Shown: piece by piece, positions 19,901-28,395 of the stretch
Numbering within the stretch: position 1 is the stretch's first letter
Layout of the letters: the number at the start of each line of letters is the position of its first letter
Source of the DNA: Planococcus wigleyi
Lineage (GTDB): Bacteria; Bacillota; Bacilli; Bacillales_A; Planococcaceae
NCBI RefSeq assembly: GCF_014836985.1
Contig: NZ_JACSPU010000001.1
Location: forward strand, 617,473-681,472
DNA: 64,000 bases
Direction: 5' to 3'
Made by a program: the position numbers and the translations under genes
The notes under the pieces: model-generated
What the model saw: only the letters and a program-made list of their open reading frames with translations
Told to the model about the DNA's origin: nothing
Databases searched by the model: none

Positions 19901-20439
19901 TTACAAGCCATGAGGTTTTGGCTTACGCGCTTTATCCGAAGGTATTTGAGGAGTATACAGCTACCAATATTCAGTTCGGAAATGTTTCTGTTCTCGACAC
20001 CCTGACATTCTTGTATGGGATGAGATTAGGGGAAGAAATTGAAGTGGAAATTGAAAAAGGCAAGACATTGATGATCAAGATGGTATCAATTGGCGAACCG
20101 CAAAAAGATGGAACGCGCATCATCTATTTCGAATTGAACGGCCAACCACGTGAAGTCAGCATTCAGGACATGACGGTGGAAACGGACAGTACCGCTAAAC
20201 CGAAAGCAGACCCGACCAATGAAAGCCATATTGCGGCGACTATGCCGGGGACAGTATTAAAAGTCCTAACGGAAAAAGGCACTAAGGTGAAACGTGGAGA
20301 TCACTTGCTGGTAACTGAAGCAATGAAGATGGAAACGACTGTTCAGGCTCCGTTTGATGGAACCATTCAAGATATCCATGTAGTGGCAAGTGATGGCATT
20401 TCTACAGGCGACCTATTGATTGAAATGGAGAAAAAATAA
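16999..20439 (+). CDS. pycA: Pyruvate carboxylase
   Basis: Biotin enzyme converting pyruvate, bicarbonate and ATP to oxaloacetate; it refills the TCA cycle and balances the pdh operon at the other end of the window. About 1146 aa: biotin carboxylase domain (KILVANRGEIAIR start, ATP-grasp loop SLGGGGRGMR, EVNPRIQVEHTITE), carboxyltransferase domain (DTTFRDAHQSLLATRVR), allosteric linker, and C-terminal biotin domain with the biotinyl lysine in EAMKMETT. The GTG at 16999 has AAAGGGTG about 8 nt upstream and gives the expected N terminus; an in-frame GTG at 16987 is too close to that site. Confidence 0.95.
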   Translation: MKEINKILVANRGEIAIRVFRACTELKIQTVAIYSQEDSGSYHRYKADESYLVGKGKKPIDAYLDIEDIIRIAKDSGVDAIHPGYGFLSENVHFARRCEEEGIVFIGPSSKHLDMFGDKVKARTQAIAAGIPVIPGTDGPVESLQEVEEFSKTAGFPLMIKASLGGGGRGMRIVRTQEELASSYERAKSEAKAAFGSDEMYVEKFVEKPKHIEVQILGDTEGNVVHLYERDCSIQRRHQKVVEIAPSNSISNELRNEICDAAVKLMKNIDYINAGTVEFLVANDEFYFIEVNPRIQVEHTITEMITGIDIVHAQIHIARGHMIHSEEVGIPQQKDIPLFGYAIQSRVTTEDPLNDFMPDAGKLMVYRSGGGFGVRLDAGNGFQGAVISPYYDSLLVKVSTWAVTFKEAAGKMDRNLQEFRIRGIKTNIPFLENVVKHKNFIKGDFDTSFIDSTPELFIFPVRQDRGTKLLSYIGNVTVNGFPGIEKNNKPIHAAPRKPEVDLLAPAPSGTKQIFDQQGADGLTKWIHEQKDVLLTDTTFRDAHQSLLATRVRSHDLFEIAKETSQLQNDLFSLEMWGGATFDVSYRFLKEDPWARLIKLRQEIPNVLFQMLFRGANAVGYKNYPDNVIREFVRKSGDAGIDVFRIFDSLNWIKGMEVAIDEVRQSGKIAEAAICYTGDILDPSRDKYTVQYYKDMAKELEAAGAHILAIKDMAGLLKPEAAYRLVSELKDTVSLPIHLHTHDTSGNGIYLYSKAIEAGVDIVDTALGSMAGLTSQPSANSLYYATSGSGREVRADIKGIEKLSHYWEDVRKYYVDFESGMNSPHAEVYEHEMPGGQYSNLQQQAKAVGLGLRWEEVKTMYSRVNLLFGDVVKVTPSSKVVGDMALFMVQNELDEETVISKGQTIDFPESVIEFFEGYIGQPHGGFPEELQKVILKERQPITVRPGELLDPADFDEIKRTLYDKLERPVTSHEVLAYALYPKVFEEYTATNIQFGNVSVLDTLTFLYGMRLGEEIEVEIEKGKTLMIKMVSIGEPQKDGTRIIYFELNGQPREVSIQDMTVETDSTAKPKADPTNESHIAATMPGTVLKVLTEKGTKVKRGDHLLVTEAMKMETTVQAPFDGTIQDIHVVASDGISTGDLLIEMEKK

Positions 20440-20473
20440 AAAATGGCTGGCGCCAAAGCGCCAGCCATTTTTG
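20440..20473. terminator. Bidirectional terminator between pycA and ctaA
   Basis: A perfect 14-bp stem (aaaatggctggcgc, CAAA loop) lies between converging genes, with T or A runs on each side. Confidence 0.92.
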
Positions 20474-20476
20474 TTT

Positions 20477-21388
20477 TTACTTTTTAATTCGGCTGCGTGA
20501 AACGAGCAGCACCATATAGCACAATAAACCGAAAAGCATAGAGATGAGCAGCGAGTGAAGAAGTGCCACAAACAAATTCAGCTTTGTCAAAACAACGAGC
20601 ATGCCGGTGGTCGCTTGAAGAAGGACGATGATGAAAGCGATGATCCAACCCCAATAGATGACACGCTGGTCTTTGTATTGCTTGAATGCGTGCCAGGCAA
20701 TGTAACCGAGCCAGATGACGATTAAGCCGGCTGCAGCGCGATGGCCCATTTGGACCCATTCGTACATATTGCTGGGCAATGCAAAGTCATCGTTTCGGCA
20801 TAGTGGCCAATCCGCGCAGATCAAACTGGATTCGGTATGGCGTACTAAAGCGCCCGTATAGACTACGATGTAGGAGTATAACGTAACGCCTATTGTATGG
20901 AAGCGCAATTTTTTGCCGATCTGCAAACGATCAGCGTCAAACTTCCGATCCACTTCAAAGATCAGCAGCGTCAATAATAAGATGGAAGCAAACGATAGCA
21001 GGGAGATGCCAAAGTGAAGAGCTAAGATGAAATCACCTTGTCCCCAAAGAACTTGTGCTGCACCAATCAATGCCTGCAGAACTAAAAAGAAAACGGCCAT
21101 AATTGCCAAAAATTTTGTTTCTCGTACATGGCCGAATTTTCTCCAGGCCCATACTGCTAAAATGACTATCAGGATACCGACGACCCCGGTAACAAGGCGG
21201 TGCGAAAATTCAATCAATACTTCAGCTGTAATATTATCCGGGATCAGCTTGCCATTACAGTCTGGCCAGTTTCGTCCGCAGCCTAAACCACTATCAGTCT
21301 TAGTGACCAGGGCGCCGCCCAGAAGAATAAACAGCATGCCTATGGTAGCCGCAACGGCAAACCATTTAATATATCTATTTTGCTGCAA
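20477..21388 (-). CDS. ctaA: Heme A synthase
   Basis: Membrane enzyme that oxidises the C8 methyl of heme O to make heme A for the aa3 and caa3 oxidases. It has 303 aa with eight membrane helices in two four-helix bundles. The heme-ligand His residues lie in EFSHRLVTG and MGHRAAAG. Two Cys pairs are present, CGRNWPDC in the first half and CADWPLC in the second, as in Bacillus CtaA. It starts with TTG after AGGTGG. It is divergent from ctaB across a 348-bp region. Confidence 0.94.
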   Translation of the reverse strand: MQQNRYIKWFAVAATIGMLFILLGGALVTKTDSGLGCGRNWPDCNGKLIPDNITAEVLIEFSHRLVTGVVGILIVILAVWAWRKFGHVRETKFLAIMAVFFLVLQALIGAAQVLWGQGDFILALHFGISLLSFASILLLTLLIFEVDRKFDADRLQIGKKLRFHTIGVTLYSYIVVYTGALVRHTESSLICADWPLCRNDDFALPSNMYEWVQMGHRAAAGLIVIWLGYIAWHAFKQYKDQRVIYWGWIIAFIIVLLQATTGMLVVLTKLNLFVALLHSLLISMLFGLLCYMVLLVSRSRIKK

Positions 21389-21736
21389 AATACCACCTAC
21401 TTTTTTCTATAGAAAACTTTTCAAGATTCATTTACCTGCATACTCGATAATAGCGAAAGTTTCTTTAAAACACAACGAGAAATCAGCAATAGTAGAAACT
21501 TTCAAGATTTGGACATAATAATTGGAGCTTCACAAACTGTTCAAAAACTATTATTTTTCTATCTTAAAATAGTGAGGCCGTTCATGTATGATAGGAGATG
21601 GATATTTGTGAGACCATTTGCGTGAAAATCATCTCTTTTATCAGGAAATTTCAGTTATATGTAGAAAAACAACTGGAATTTAGATATAGTTATGGTTAGC
21701 GGAATATGCTTACAACTTTGAAAGGAGGGGAATTAT
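21389..21736. other. ctaA-ctaB divergent intergenic region
   Basis: No gene is seen. It holds a perfect palindrome TTTTCTATAGAAAA at 21403-21416 near the ctaA start, near-direct repeats at 21413-21428 and 21494-21509 sharing CAAGATT, and a 10-bp inverted repeat GAAAGTTTCT (21455-21464) / AGAAACTTTC (21494-21503). A strong ribosome site AAAGGAGGGG precedes ctaB. In B. subtilis ctaA and ctaB are under ResD control; a TTTGTGAAG-like motif on the minus strand near 21530 is compatible with that but weak. Confidence 0.5.
21447..21475 (-). promoter_or_regulatory. Candidate SigA promoter of ctaA
   Basis: On the minus strand, TTGTGT (21475-21470), a 17-bp spacer and TATTAT (21452-21447). One arm of the 10-bp inverted repeat lies in the spacer, suggesting a regulator binds here. 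Confidence 0.5.
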
Positions 21737-22654
21737 ATGTCAAACGGCCGGGCAATGTCTGCAGAGGCGAACGAAGCTCCGGAAGCGTCCACATTTCTGA
21801 AAGACTTCTTGGCACTTATAAAAATTGGAATTGTGAATTCTAATTTAATTACTGTTTTTACAGGATTGTGGCTCGCCTTCCAGTTCTCTGACAGACATTT
21901 TCTGAGTGAGCTGAATATCCTCGTCTATACAATAGTCGGTTCTGCACTGATCATTGCGGGTTCTGCAGCCATGAACAACTACATCGATACGGATATAGAC
22001 CCGTTAATGGAAAGTAAGAAAGCACGTCCGACAGTGACAGGAAGATTTAAGCCATCTGCTGTATTGGCACTCGCTGTTTCTTTCATCGTTATAGGCGAAA
22101 TATTTTTGTTTTCCGCTTCTGTATCAGCTGGTGTATTGGGAATTGCCGGAGTTTTAGCGTATGTCGTCTTATATTCCATGTGGTCAAAAAGACGGCATGT
22201 CAGCAACACGATCGTGGGGAGTATCTCTGGTGCGATTCCGCCACTTATCGGATGGGCAGCTGTAGAACCATCACTGGGCGCAGGCGCTTGGGCGTTATTC
22301 CTAATCATGTTCATTTGGCAGCCACCGCATTTTTATGCACTGGCTATGAAACGGACAGAAGAGTATCGGGCAGCGAATATTCCTATGCTACCGGTAGTTA
22401 AGGGTTTTCACCGAACAAAAAAATCGATGCTTGCATGGGTTGTAATGCTTTTCCCTCTGCCATTCCTATTAATGGAACTCGGGACAGGCTTCATCATCTT
22501 AGCTACACTTTTGAATATCGGCTGGCTTGTATTGGCTATTCGCGGTTTTAAAGTGACTGATGATTTGAAATGGGCGAAGACAATGTTTATCTATTCATTG
22601 AACTATATGACCATTTTATTTGTTTCAATGATTATTTTCGCTGTCTTTGTCTGA
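21737..22654 (+). CDS. ctaB: Protoheme IX farnesyltransferase (heme O synthase)
   Basis: UbiA-family membrane prenyltransferase that adds farnesyl to heme B, giving heme O for CtaA. It has 305 aa and about nine membrane helices. The first Asp-rich motif is seen as NNYIDTDIDPLMESKKARPT and the second region as YRAANIPMLPVVKG. It is first of the ctaB-ctaCDEF cluster, preceded by a strong AAAGGAGGGG site. Confidence 0.94.
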   Translation: MSNGRAMSAEANEAPEASTFLKDFLALIKIGIVNSNLITVFTGLWLAFQFSDRHFLSELNILVYTIVGSALIIAGSAAMNNYIDTDIDPLMESKKARPTVTGRFKPSAVLALAVSFIVIGEIFLFSASVSAGVLGIAGVLAYVVLYSMWSKRRHVSNTIVGSISGAIPPLIGWAAVEPSLGAGAWALFLIMFIWQPPHFYALAMKRTEEYRAANIPMLPVVKGFHRTKKSMLAWVVMLFPLPFLLMELGTGFIILATLLNIGWLVLAIRGFKVTDDLKWAKTMFIYSLNYMTILFVSMIIFAVFV

Positions 22655-22705
22655 TCAATATTTCTAAAGAGAAATTATTTAAATGAGAGAGGGGTATGAA
22701 AAGCT

Positions 22706-23797
22706 ATGATGAAAGGGATTAAAAAATGGCGCCTTTTCGCATTGATGACCACATTACTGGTTTTTCTTGCGGGATGCGGACGTGAAGAGATTTCAACTTT
22801 AATACCAGCAGGCAAAGTTGCTCAAGATCAATTTAATTTATTGATTTTATCATCTATCGTTATGTTGTTTGTCATTATTGTTGTGTCGATTATCTTCGTA
22901 TTGGCAATTGTTAAGTTCCGCCGTTCTAAAATGGGAGAAGACATGATCCCAGAGCAAGTCGAAGGAAGCGCGAGATTAGAATTTATCTGGACAGCTGTTC
23001 CGATTGTTCTTCTTTTGATCCTTGCTGTTCCGACAGTGTACTCGACATTCGATTTGGCTGACGTTACATCTATGGACGTTCAGGCAGAGGATGGCAATTC
23101 GACTCATTTAACAGTCAACGTAACCGGTAAACTTTACTGGTGGGAATTTGAATACCCAGAACAAGGCATTACAACTGCACAAGAGTTAGTTGTACCGACT
23201 GATGAGCGTGTTTATTTCAACTTGATTTCTGCGGATATCAAACACTCATTCTGGATTCCATCCATTGGCGGTAAATTGGATGTTAACCCTGAAAACGTAA
23301 ACACTTTCTACCTTGAATTTGACCAGGAATCTTCAGAACTTGAAGATGGCGTATTCTATGGTAAATGTGCTGAGCTTTGCGGACCTTCTCACGCATTGAT
23401 GGATTTCAAAGTGAAATCTGTAGATCGCGAAGAGTTTGACCAATGGGTAACGGCAATGCAGGCTGAACCAACTCCTGCCGAAGGCGCTCTTGCTCAGCAA
23501 GGTGAAGAATTGTTCGGACAAGACGGATTAGCTTGTATTTCTTGTCACGCAACTTCAGGTGCAGTCACTGCTTCTGGAGTAGGCCCTAACATGGCGACAT
23601 TCGGCGACCGCAACCGTGTTGCAGGATACTTAGAACACAATGAAGAAAACCTTAAAAACTGGATTGCAGATCCACAAGAATACAAGCCGGGCAACTTGAT
23701 GCCGGATGCCGCTTCTTTAAACGGGGGCAACGAATTGACAGACCAAGAACTTGATGCTCTTGCAGCCTATTTGATGGGCTTATCAGTCGAAGAGTAG
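22706..23797 (+). CDS. ctaC: Cytochrome c oxidase subunit II with fused cytochrome c (caa3 type)
   Basis: Lipoprotein subunit that receives electrons outside the membrane. Order of parts: signal peptide with lipobox LAGC, two transmembrane helices (about 45-75 and 95-115), cupredoxin domain with the CuA site CAELCGPSHALM, then a C-terminal cytochrome c domain with the heme motif CISCH and a later Met ligand region (PGNLMPD). The fused cytochrome marks this as the caa3 cytochrome c oxidase and not the menaquinol oxidase. It has 363 aa. The start could be the first or the second of the adjacent ATG codons. Confidence 0.95.
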   Translation: MMKGIKKWRLFALMTTLLVFLAGCGREEISTLIPAGKVAQDQFNLLILSSIVMLFVIIVVSIIFVLAIVKFRRSKMGEDMIPEQVEGSARLEFIWTAVPIVLLLILAVPTVYSTFDLADVTSMDVQAEDGNSTHLTVNVTGKLYWWEFEYPEQGITTAQELVVPTDERVYFNLISADIKHSFWIPSIGGKLDVNPENVNTFYLEFDQESSELEDGVFYGKCAELCGPSHALMDFKVKSVDREEFDQWVTAMQAEPTPAEGALAQQGEELFGQDGLACISCHATSGAVTASGVGPNMATFGDRNRVAGYLEHNEENLKNWIADPQEYKPGNLMPDAASLNGGNELTDQELDALAAYLMGLSVEE

Positions 23798-23828
23798 AAA
23801 TAAAGCTTAAAAAAGGGAGGTATACAGT

Positions 23829-25712
23829 GTGAGTTCTATTGCTCAAAAAAAGGGCTTCGGCGCTACGATTTGGGACTTCATGACAACGGTCGACCATAAG
23901 AAGATCGCAATCCTTTATCTCATCTCAGGTGGTATTTTCTTCCTGATCGGTGGATTGGAAGCGATGTTGATCCGTGTCCAGTTGGCTAAAGCAGGGAATG
24001 ATTTCCTAAGTGCTGGAACATATAACGAAATTATAACAATGCACGGTACTACCATGATTTTCTTGGCAGCAATGCCGATTTTACTGGCTTTCATGAACGC
24101 TATTATGCCTTTGCAAATCGGCGCGCGTGATGTAGCTTTCCCATTCTTGAATTCACTAGGTTTCTGGCTTTTCTTCTTTGGTGGTATTTTCCTTAACCTT
24201 TCATGGTTTATGGGAGGAGCACCAGATGCAGGTTGGACGAACTATGCTTCTCTAGCCCTTGCATCCGAAGGAAAAGGCATTGACTTCTATTCACTGGGAT
24301 TAACGATTTCCGGTTTTGGTACGCTGATCGCAGGGATTAACTTCTTGGTAACGATCATCAACATGCGTGCTCCGGGTATGACTTACATGAGAATGCCTTT
24401 GTTCACATGGACAACTTTCGTTGCTTCTGCGTTGATCTTATTGGCATTCCCGCCACTTACTGTTGGACTTTTCTTCATGGTCTTCGACCGTATGTTCGAC
24501 GCTAACTTCTTTGCAGTTGAAATGGGCGGTAACACGATCATCTGGGAGCATTTATTCTGGATCTTCGGTCACCCTGAAGTTTACATCTTGATTTTGCCGG
24601 CTTTCGGTATTTTCTCCGAAATCTTTGCGATCTTCTCACGTAAACGCCTATTCGGTTACACTGCACTTGTTTTCGCAACAATCCTTATCGGTTTCTACGG
24701 ATTCATGGTTTGGGCTCACCACATGTTCACAGTCGGTTTAGGGCCAACAGCCAACGCTGTCTTCGCACTTGCGACTATGATCATTGCAGTCCCAACCGGT
24801 ATTAAGATCTTCAACTGGCTCTTAACGATATGGGGAGGGAATATTTCCTTCTCAGTACCAATGATCTACGCTGTAGCATTCATTCCGTCATTCGTTGCGG
24901 GTGGGGTTACAGGGGTAATGCAGGCAATCGCTCCTTTGGATTACCAGTTGCATGACTCTTACTTTATCGTAGCTCACTTCCACTACGTAATTGTAGGTGG
25001 GGTGGTTCTGGCAATTTTGGCAGGTACACATTTATACTGGCCGAAAATGTTCGGAACGATGCTAAGTGAAAAATTAGGCAAATGGACGTTCTGGTTCTTC
25101 TTCATCGGATTCCATTTAACATTCTTCATTCAGCATTTCCTAGGCTTGATGGGTATGCCACGCCGTGTTTACACGTTCGGAGCAGACCAGGGCTGGGATC
25201 TATTCAACGCAATCAGTTCTGTTGGTGCATTATTCATGGCTATCGGTGTAATTATCCTTTTAGTCAACGTCGTATTGACATCTATTAAAAACGAGCGCGT
25301 CGGCAATGACCCATGGGGTGATGGCCGTACATTGGAATGGGCAATTGCATCTCCACCGCCGTTCTATAACTTTGCTCAAACTCCATTAGTTCGTGGTCTT
25401 GATTCAGTGTGGATCGAAAAAATGGATGGCAACAAAAAAGGTATGATTTTCGCTGAACCTCTTGGCGATATCCATATGCCGAATGGCTCGATCATTCCAT
25501 TTGTAATTTCACTTGGTATGTTCATCGCTTCATTCGGAGCATTGTACTTCCTCGATGGCGACAAGCCATGGGCGTTGGCAGTGTTGATTATTGGTCTGGG
25601 AATCACTTTCGGTTCAATGCTATTGCGTTCATTGAAAGATGATCTGGGCTTCCATATTACTAAAGCAGAATTACTTGAAGACGCGAAGGGAGGCAACACC
25701 GATGGACATTAA
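23829..25712 (+). CDS. ctaD: Cytochrome c oxidase subunit I
   Basis: Catalytic heme-copper subunit of caa3 oxidase, 627 aa, with heme a and the heme a3-CuB centre. The CuB/Tyr region is visible as IFGHPEVYILILPAFG, the two-His motif as WAHHMF, and the heme ligand region as HDSYFIVAHFHYV. The C-terminal extension with two additional hydrophobic segments is normal for Bacillus-type CtaD. It starts with GTG after AAAGGGAGGT. The end overlaps ctaE by 11 bases. Confidence 0.95.
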   Translation: MSSIAQKKGFGATIWDFMTTVDHKKIAILYLISGGIFFLIGGLEAMLIRVQLAKAGNDFLSAGTYNEIITMHGTTMIFLAAMPILLAFMNAIMPLQIGARDVAFPFLNSLGFWLFFFGGIFLNLSWFMGGAPDAGWTNYASLALASEGKGIDFYSLGLTISGFGTLIAGINFLVTIINMRAPGMTYMRMPLFTWTTFVASALILLAFPPLTVGLFFMVFDRMFDANFFAVEMGGNTIIWEHLFWIFGHPEVYILILPAFGIFSEIFAIFSRKRLFGYTALVFATILIGFYGFMVWAHHMFTVGLGPTANAVFALATMIIAVPTGIKIFNWLLTIWGGNISFSVPMIYAVAFIPSFVAGGVTGVMQAIAPLDYQLHDSYFIVAHFHYVIVGGVVLAILAGTHLYWPKMFGTMLSEKLGKWTFWFFFIGFHLTFFIQHFLGLMGMPRRVYTFGADQGWDLFNAISSVGALFMAIGVIILLVNVVLTSIKNERVGNDPWGDGRTLEWAIASPPPFYNFAQTPLVRGLDSVWIEKMDGNKKGMIFAEPLGDIHMPNGSIIPFVISLGMFIASFGALYFLDGDKPWALAVLIIGLGITFGSMLLRSLKDDLGFHITKAELLEDAKGGNTDGH

Positions 25713-26328
25713 TCAAAAATATACTCCTCAATCATGGCCGGAACATCCTGAAACGGCTACGATGGAGGGGAAAAATAAGTTTATTGGTTTCTGGTTGCTT
25801 CTTGCTGCGGAGACAGTAACGTTTGCATCACTTTTCGCAACTTACCTTGCTTTAAAAGATAAAGGGCCAAGCGGCATGGAATTCTCTGCCGCTGGACTTT
25901 ATGAACTGCCGCTAGTTTTTGCAATGACAATGATTCTTTTGACATCATCTTTGACAAGTGTTTACGCAATGTACCATATGAAAAACCATAATTTTAAAGC
26001 AATGCAGGCTTGGCTTGGAATTACCGTTTTGCTTGGTGCAACTTTCCTAGGGTTGGAAATCTATGAGTTTAACCATTATGTCCATCTAGGCTTCGGCTAT
26101 ACGAATAGTGCTTTCAGTTCAGCGTTTTATACATTAGTTGGAACGCACGGAGCTCACGTACTGTTCGGTCTTAGCTGGTTTATCGCATTGATGCTACGCA
26201 ACGCAAAACGTGGATTGAATATGTACAACGCACCAAAATTCTATTTAGCTTCGTTATACTGGCATTTTATTGACGTCGTATGGGTATTCATCTTTACTGT
26301 CGTCTATTTGATGGGAGTGATCGGATAA
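25702..26328 (+). CDS. ctaE: Cytochrome c oxidase subunit III
   Basis: Membrane subunit of 208 aa with five helices. The subunit III signature GTHGAHVLFGLSWF and the following YWHFIDVVWVFIF are both present. The ATG at 25702 has AAGGGAGG upstream and lies within the end of ctaD. Its stop overlaps the ctaF start (TAATG), indicating coupled translation of ctaDEF. Confidence 0.95.
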   Translation: MDINQKYTPQSWPEHPETATMEGKNKFIGFWLLLAAETVTFASLFATYLALKDKGPSGMEFSAAGLYELPLVFAMTMILLTSSLTSVYAMYHMKNHNFKAMQAWLGITVLLGATFLGLEIYEFNHYVHLGFGYTNSAFSSAFYTLVGTHGAHVLFGLSWFIALMLRNAKRGLNMYNAPKFYLASLYWHFIDVVWVFIFTVVYLMGVIG

Positions 26329-26660
26329 TGGCACACGATACACATATTCATGTAAGATCGCAGGCAGAATTCGAATACACGAAGAAAAAGAGAGCAGAAG
26401 AAATGCGTGGCCATTTAGCGACATTTGCAATCATGATTTTCTTGACATTGATTGCTTTTACAATGGTTACTGCTGGATTCTCCGCTTACTTGATTGTTCC
26501 AATCGTTCTGTTGCTTGCAGCAATCCAAGTTGTTCTTCAGCTTTACTACTTCATGCACATGAGCGGAAAAGGACACGGCATGGTCGCGTTCTTCATGTTC
26601 TGTGGAATGTTCGTAGCTTTCATCACCATTCTTGCATTAGTTACAATTGTTTGGTGGTAG
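26328..26660 (+). CDS. ctaF: Cytochrome c oxidase subunit IV (CtaF)
   Basis: A 110-aa small membrane subunit with three hydrophobic segments and the LYYFMHMSG motif typical of bacterial subunit IVB/CyoD-like proteins. It is last of the ctaCDEF block and is closed by a strong terminator. Confidence 0.92.
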   Translation: MAHDTHIHVRSQAEFEYTKKKRAEEMRGHLATFAIMIFLTLIAFTMVTAGFSAYLIVPIVLLLAAIQVVLQLYYFMHMSGKGHGMVAFFMFCGMFVAFITILALVTIVWW

Positions 26661-26668
26661 AATTTCTT

Positions 26669-26705
26669 AAACCCCCTTTACCTTTCGAGGTAAGGGGGGT
26701 TTTTG
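26669..26705 (+). terminator. Terminator of the ctaCDEF block
   Basis: A 15-bp stem (aaacccccttt-acct, TTCG loop) with one G-U pair is followed by T5. Confidence 0.92.
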
Positions 26706-26902
26706 TCTTTCGGGTCAAGTTACAGCTCAGCACATGAAGCTGCGTTAAAACGGGCCTGGAGAAGAATAAAGGCTATGCCCACGGATATAGAAAAAAGTAG
26801 ATGCCCGGTTTGTTGGTGCAAGAAGAAATGGCAATCGGCCCTCTGATCATCTCTCCACAAAAGAAGGGGCTTGCGCATTTGGGATTGTTCATAGTTCGTT
26901 CA
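26706..26902. other. Non-coding gap between ctaF and ctaG
   Basis: About 200 bases with no convincing reading frame on either strand, ribosome site or strong hairpin. It may be leader, spacer or decayed sequence; I see nothing specific in it before the ctaG promoter. Confidence 0.5.
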
Positions 26903-26931
26903 TTGATATAGTTTGAAGAGCACTATATAAT
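26903..26931 (+). promoter_or_regulatory. SigA promoter of ctaG
   Basis: TTGATA (26903-26908), 17-bp spacer, TATAAT (26926-26931). This separates ctaG expression from the oxidase structural genes. Confidence 0.78.
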
Positions 26932-26964
26932 GAGGGTACTTGAGGAAAAGGAGGTCCCATTACA

Positions 26965-27888
26965 ATGCCAATCAGTATTTTCGGGTTTCAGGCTTTATGG
27001 AGTCCGTATTACTTAGCAGTCCTCGTTCTGGTGACGATTCTCTATTTTTTGGTCACTGTAAAGTGGCGTGGGAAATTTAAAGGAAATCAACCGCTTAGTG
27101 TAAAACAAGCTGCGCTTTTTAGTTCAGGCATCGCTTTACTTTATATTATTAAAGGTTCACCAGTGGATTTATACGGACATATTTTGTTTACTATGCACAT
27201 GGTCCAGATGGCGTTATTGCTGCTGTTGGTTCCACCGCTTTTGATCATGGGAATTCCGAGTTATATTTGGAAGGCTTTCACTGAGCTGCCTGTCATCAAA
27301 CCAGTATTTAACCTTTTAACAAAACCGATGCTTGCGTTGATCCTGTTTGGAATGGCCTTTTCTTTTTATCACATTCCGATGGTATTCGATTTTGTTAAAC
27401 AGGATGTTCTTCTCCACGGCGCTGTCAATATCGTATTATTCACGTCAGCGCTTTTGTATTGGTGGCCAGTGGTCAACAATTTGGAGGGCGTGCATAAATT
27501 CCACGGCTTGAAGAAATTGGCGTACTTATTCGGACTTAGTGTATTGGTAACTCCGGCGTGTGCGTTGATCATCTTCAGTGATACACCTTTCTATGCGACG
27601 TATACGAATGGAGAAGCCTGGCTTCAGGCAATGGCTCTATGTGTGCCTGCAGGAACTCTTTCTCAGTTGAACCTTTCAGGGCCTGAGTTATTCTCTACGA
27701 TGTCGACGATTGAGGACCAGCGGACGGGCGGAATTACAATGAAAATAATTCAAGAGCTCGTTTTCACAGTCTTTATCTGGTTGGTATTCTATGAATGGCT
27801 GCGCAATGAAAACGATAACGCTGACGAAATCACTGCAAAAGTTTTACAGGATCGAAAAGACATGGCTTACCACAGACACAATGCTTAA
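26965..27888 (+). CDS. ctaG: Cytochrome c oxidase assembly factor CtaG (caa3 type)
   Basis: Integral membrane protein of 307 aa with about seven helices. It belongs to the caa3_CtaG family, needed in B. subtilis for functional caa3 oxidase, probably in copper insertion. Conserved His/Met-rich helix segments are seen (HILFTMHMVQMALL, FYHIPM). AAAGGAGGT precedes the ATG. It is followed 15 bp later by the DUF420 gene in what looks like a two-gene operon. Confidence 0.92.
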   Translation: MPISIFGFQALWSPYYLAVLVLVTILYFLVTVKWRGKFKGNQPLSVKQAALFSSGIALLYIIKGSPVDLYGHILFTMHMVQMALLLLLVPPLLIMGIPSYIWKAFTELPVIKPVFNLLTKPMLALILFGMAFSFYHIPMVFDFVKQDVLLHGAVNIVLFTSALLYWWPVVNNLEGVHKFHGLKKLAYLFGLSVLVTPACALIIFSDTPFYATYTNGEAWLQAMALCVPAGTLSQLNLSGPELFSTMSTIEDQRTGGITMKIIQELVFTVFIWLVFYEWLRNENDNADEITAKVLQDRKDMAYHRHNA

Positions 27889-27903
27889 AGGAGAATAACT
27901 TAA

Positions 27904-28365
27904 ATGAATTTGCCGCTACTGCCGACTATCAGTACATTTTTTATCGTATTAAGCGCAATTTTGGTGGCGATCGGCTGGAATCTGGTTCGTCGCCGCAAAA
28001 TTGAAGCTCACAAGAAAGTGATGGTGGGAGCAGGTGCTGCGGCATTGACTTTCTTCATCATCTATATGTCTCGAACAATTTTTGTCGGAAACACCGCATT
28101 TGGCGGCCCTGACGAGTTGAAAATCTTTTACACTGTCTTTTTGATTTTCCATATCACCTTGGCTACGACAGGCGGAGTTATGGGCTTGATCACAATCTAT
28201 TGGGGTTGGAAAAACCAACTGTCGAAACACCGTAAAATCGGACCGATCACCAGTGTGGTCTGGTTCTCCACTGCGATAACAGGGGTTATGGTCTATCTGC
28301 TGCTTTATGTTTTCTATGAAGGCGGCCACACAACTTCTGTATTTAAAGCGATATTAGGTGGATAA
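27904..28365 (+). CDS. ctaM: DUF420 membrane protein (CtaM/YozB-like)
   Basis: A 153-aa protein with four membrane segments and the DUF420 pattern, including conserved His residues in HKKVMVGA, FHITLATTG and HRKIGPIT. The Staphylococcus aureus member CtaM is needed for aa3-type oxidase function, and the link with ctaG here supports an oxidase assembly role. The symbol is by analogy. Confidence 0.82.
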   Translation: MNLPLLPTISTFFIVLSAILVAIGWNLVRRRKIEAHKKVMVGAGAAALTFFIIYMSRTIFVGNTAFGGPDELKIFYTVFLIFHITLATTGGVMGLITIYWGWKNQLSKHRKIGPITSVVWFSTAITGVMVYLLLYVFYEGGHTTSVFKAILGG

Positions 28366-28395
28366 AAAAGGAACCCCTGGGGGTTCCTTTTTTTA
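28366..28395. terminator. Bidirectional terminator between ctaM and the AI-2E permease gene
   Basis: The stem aaaaggaacccc / ggggttcctttt (12 bp, 2-nt loop) is flanked by A and T runs. Confidence 0.9.
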
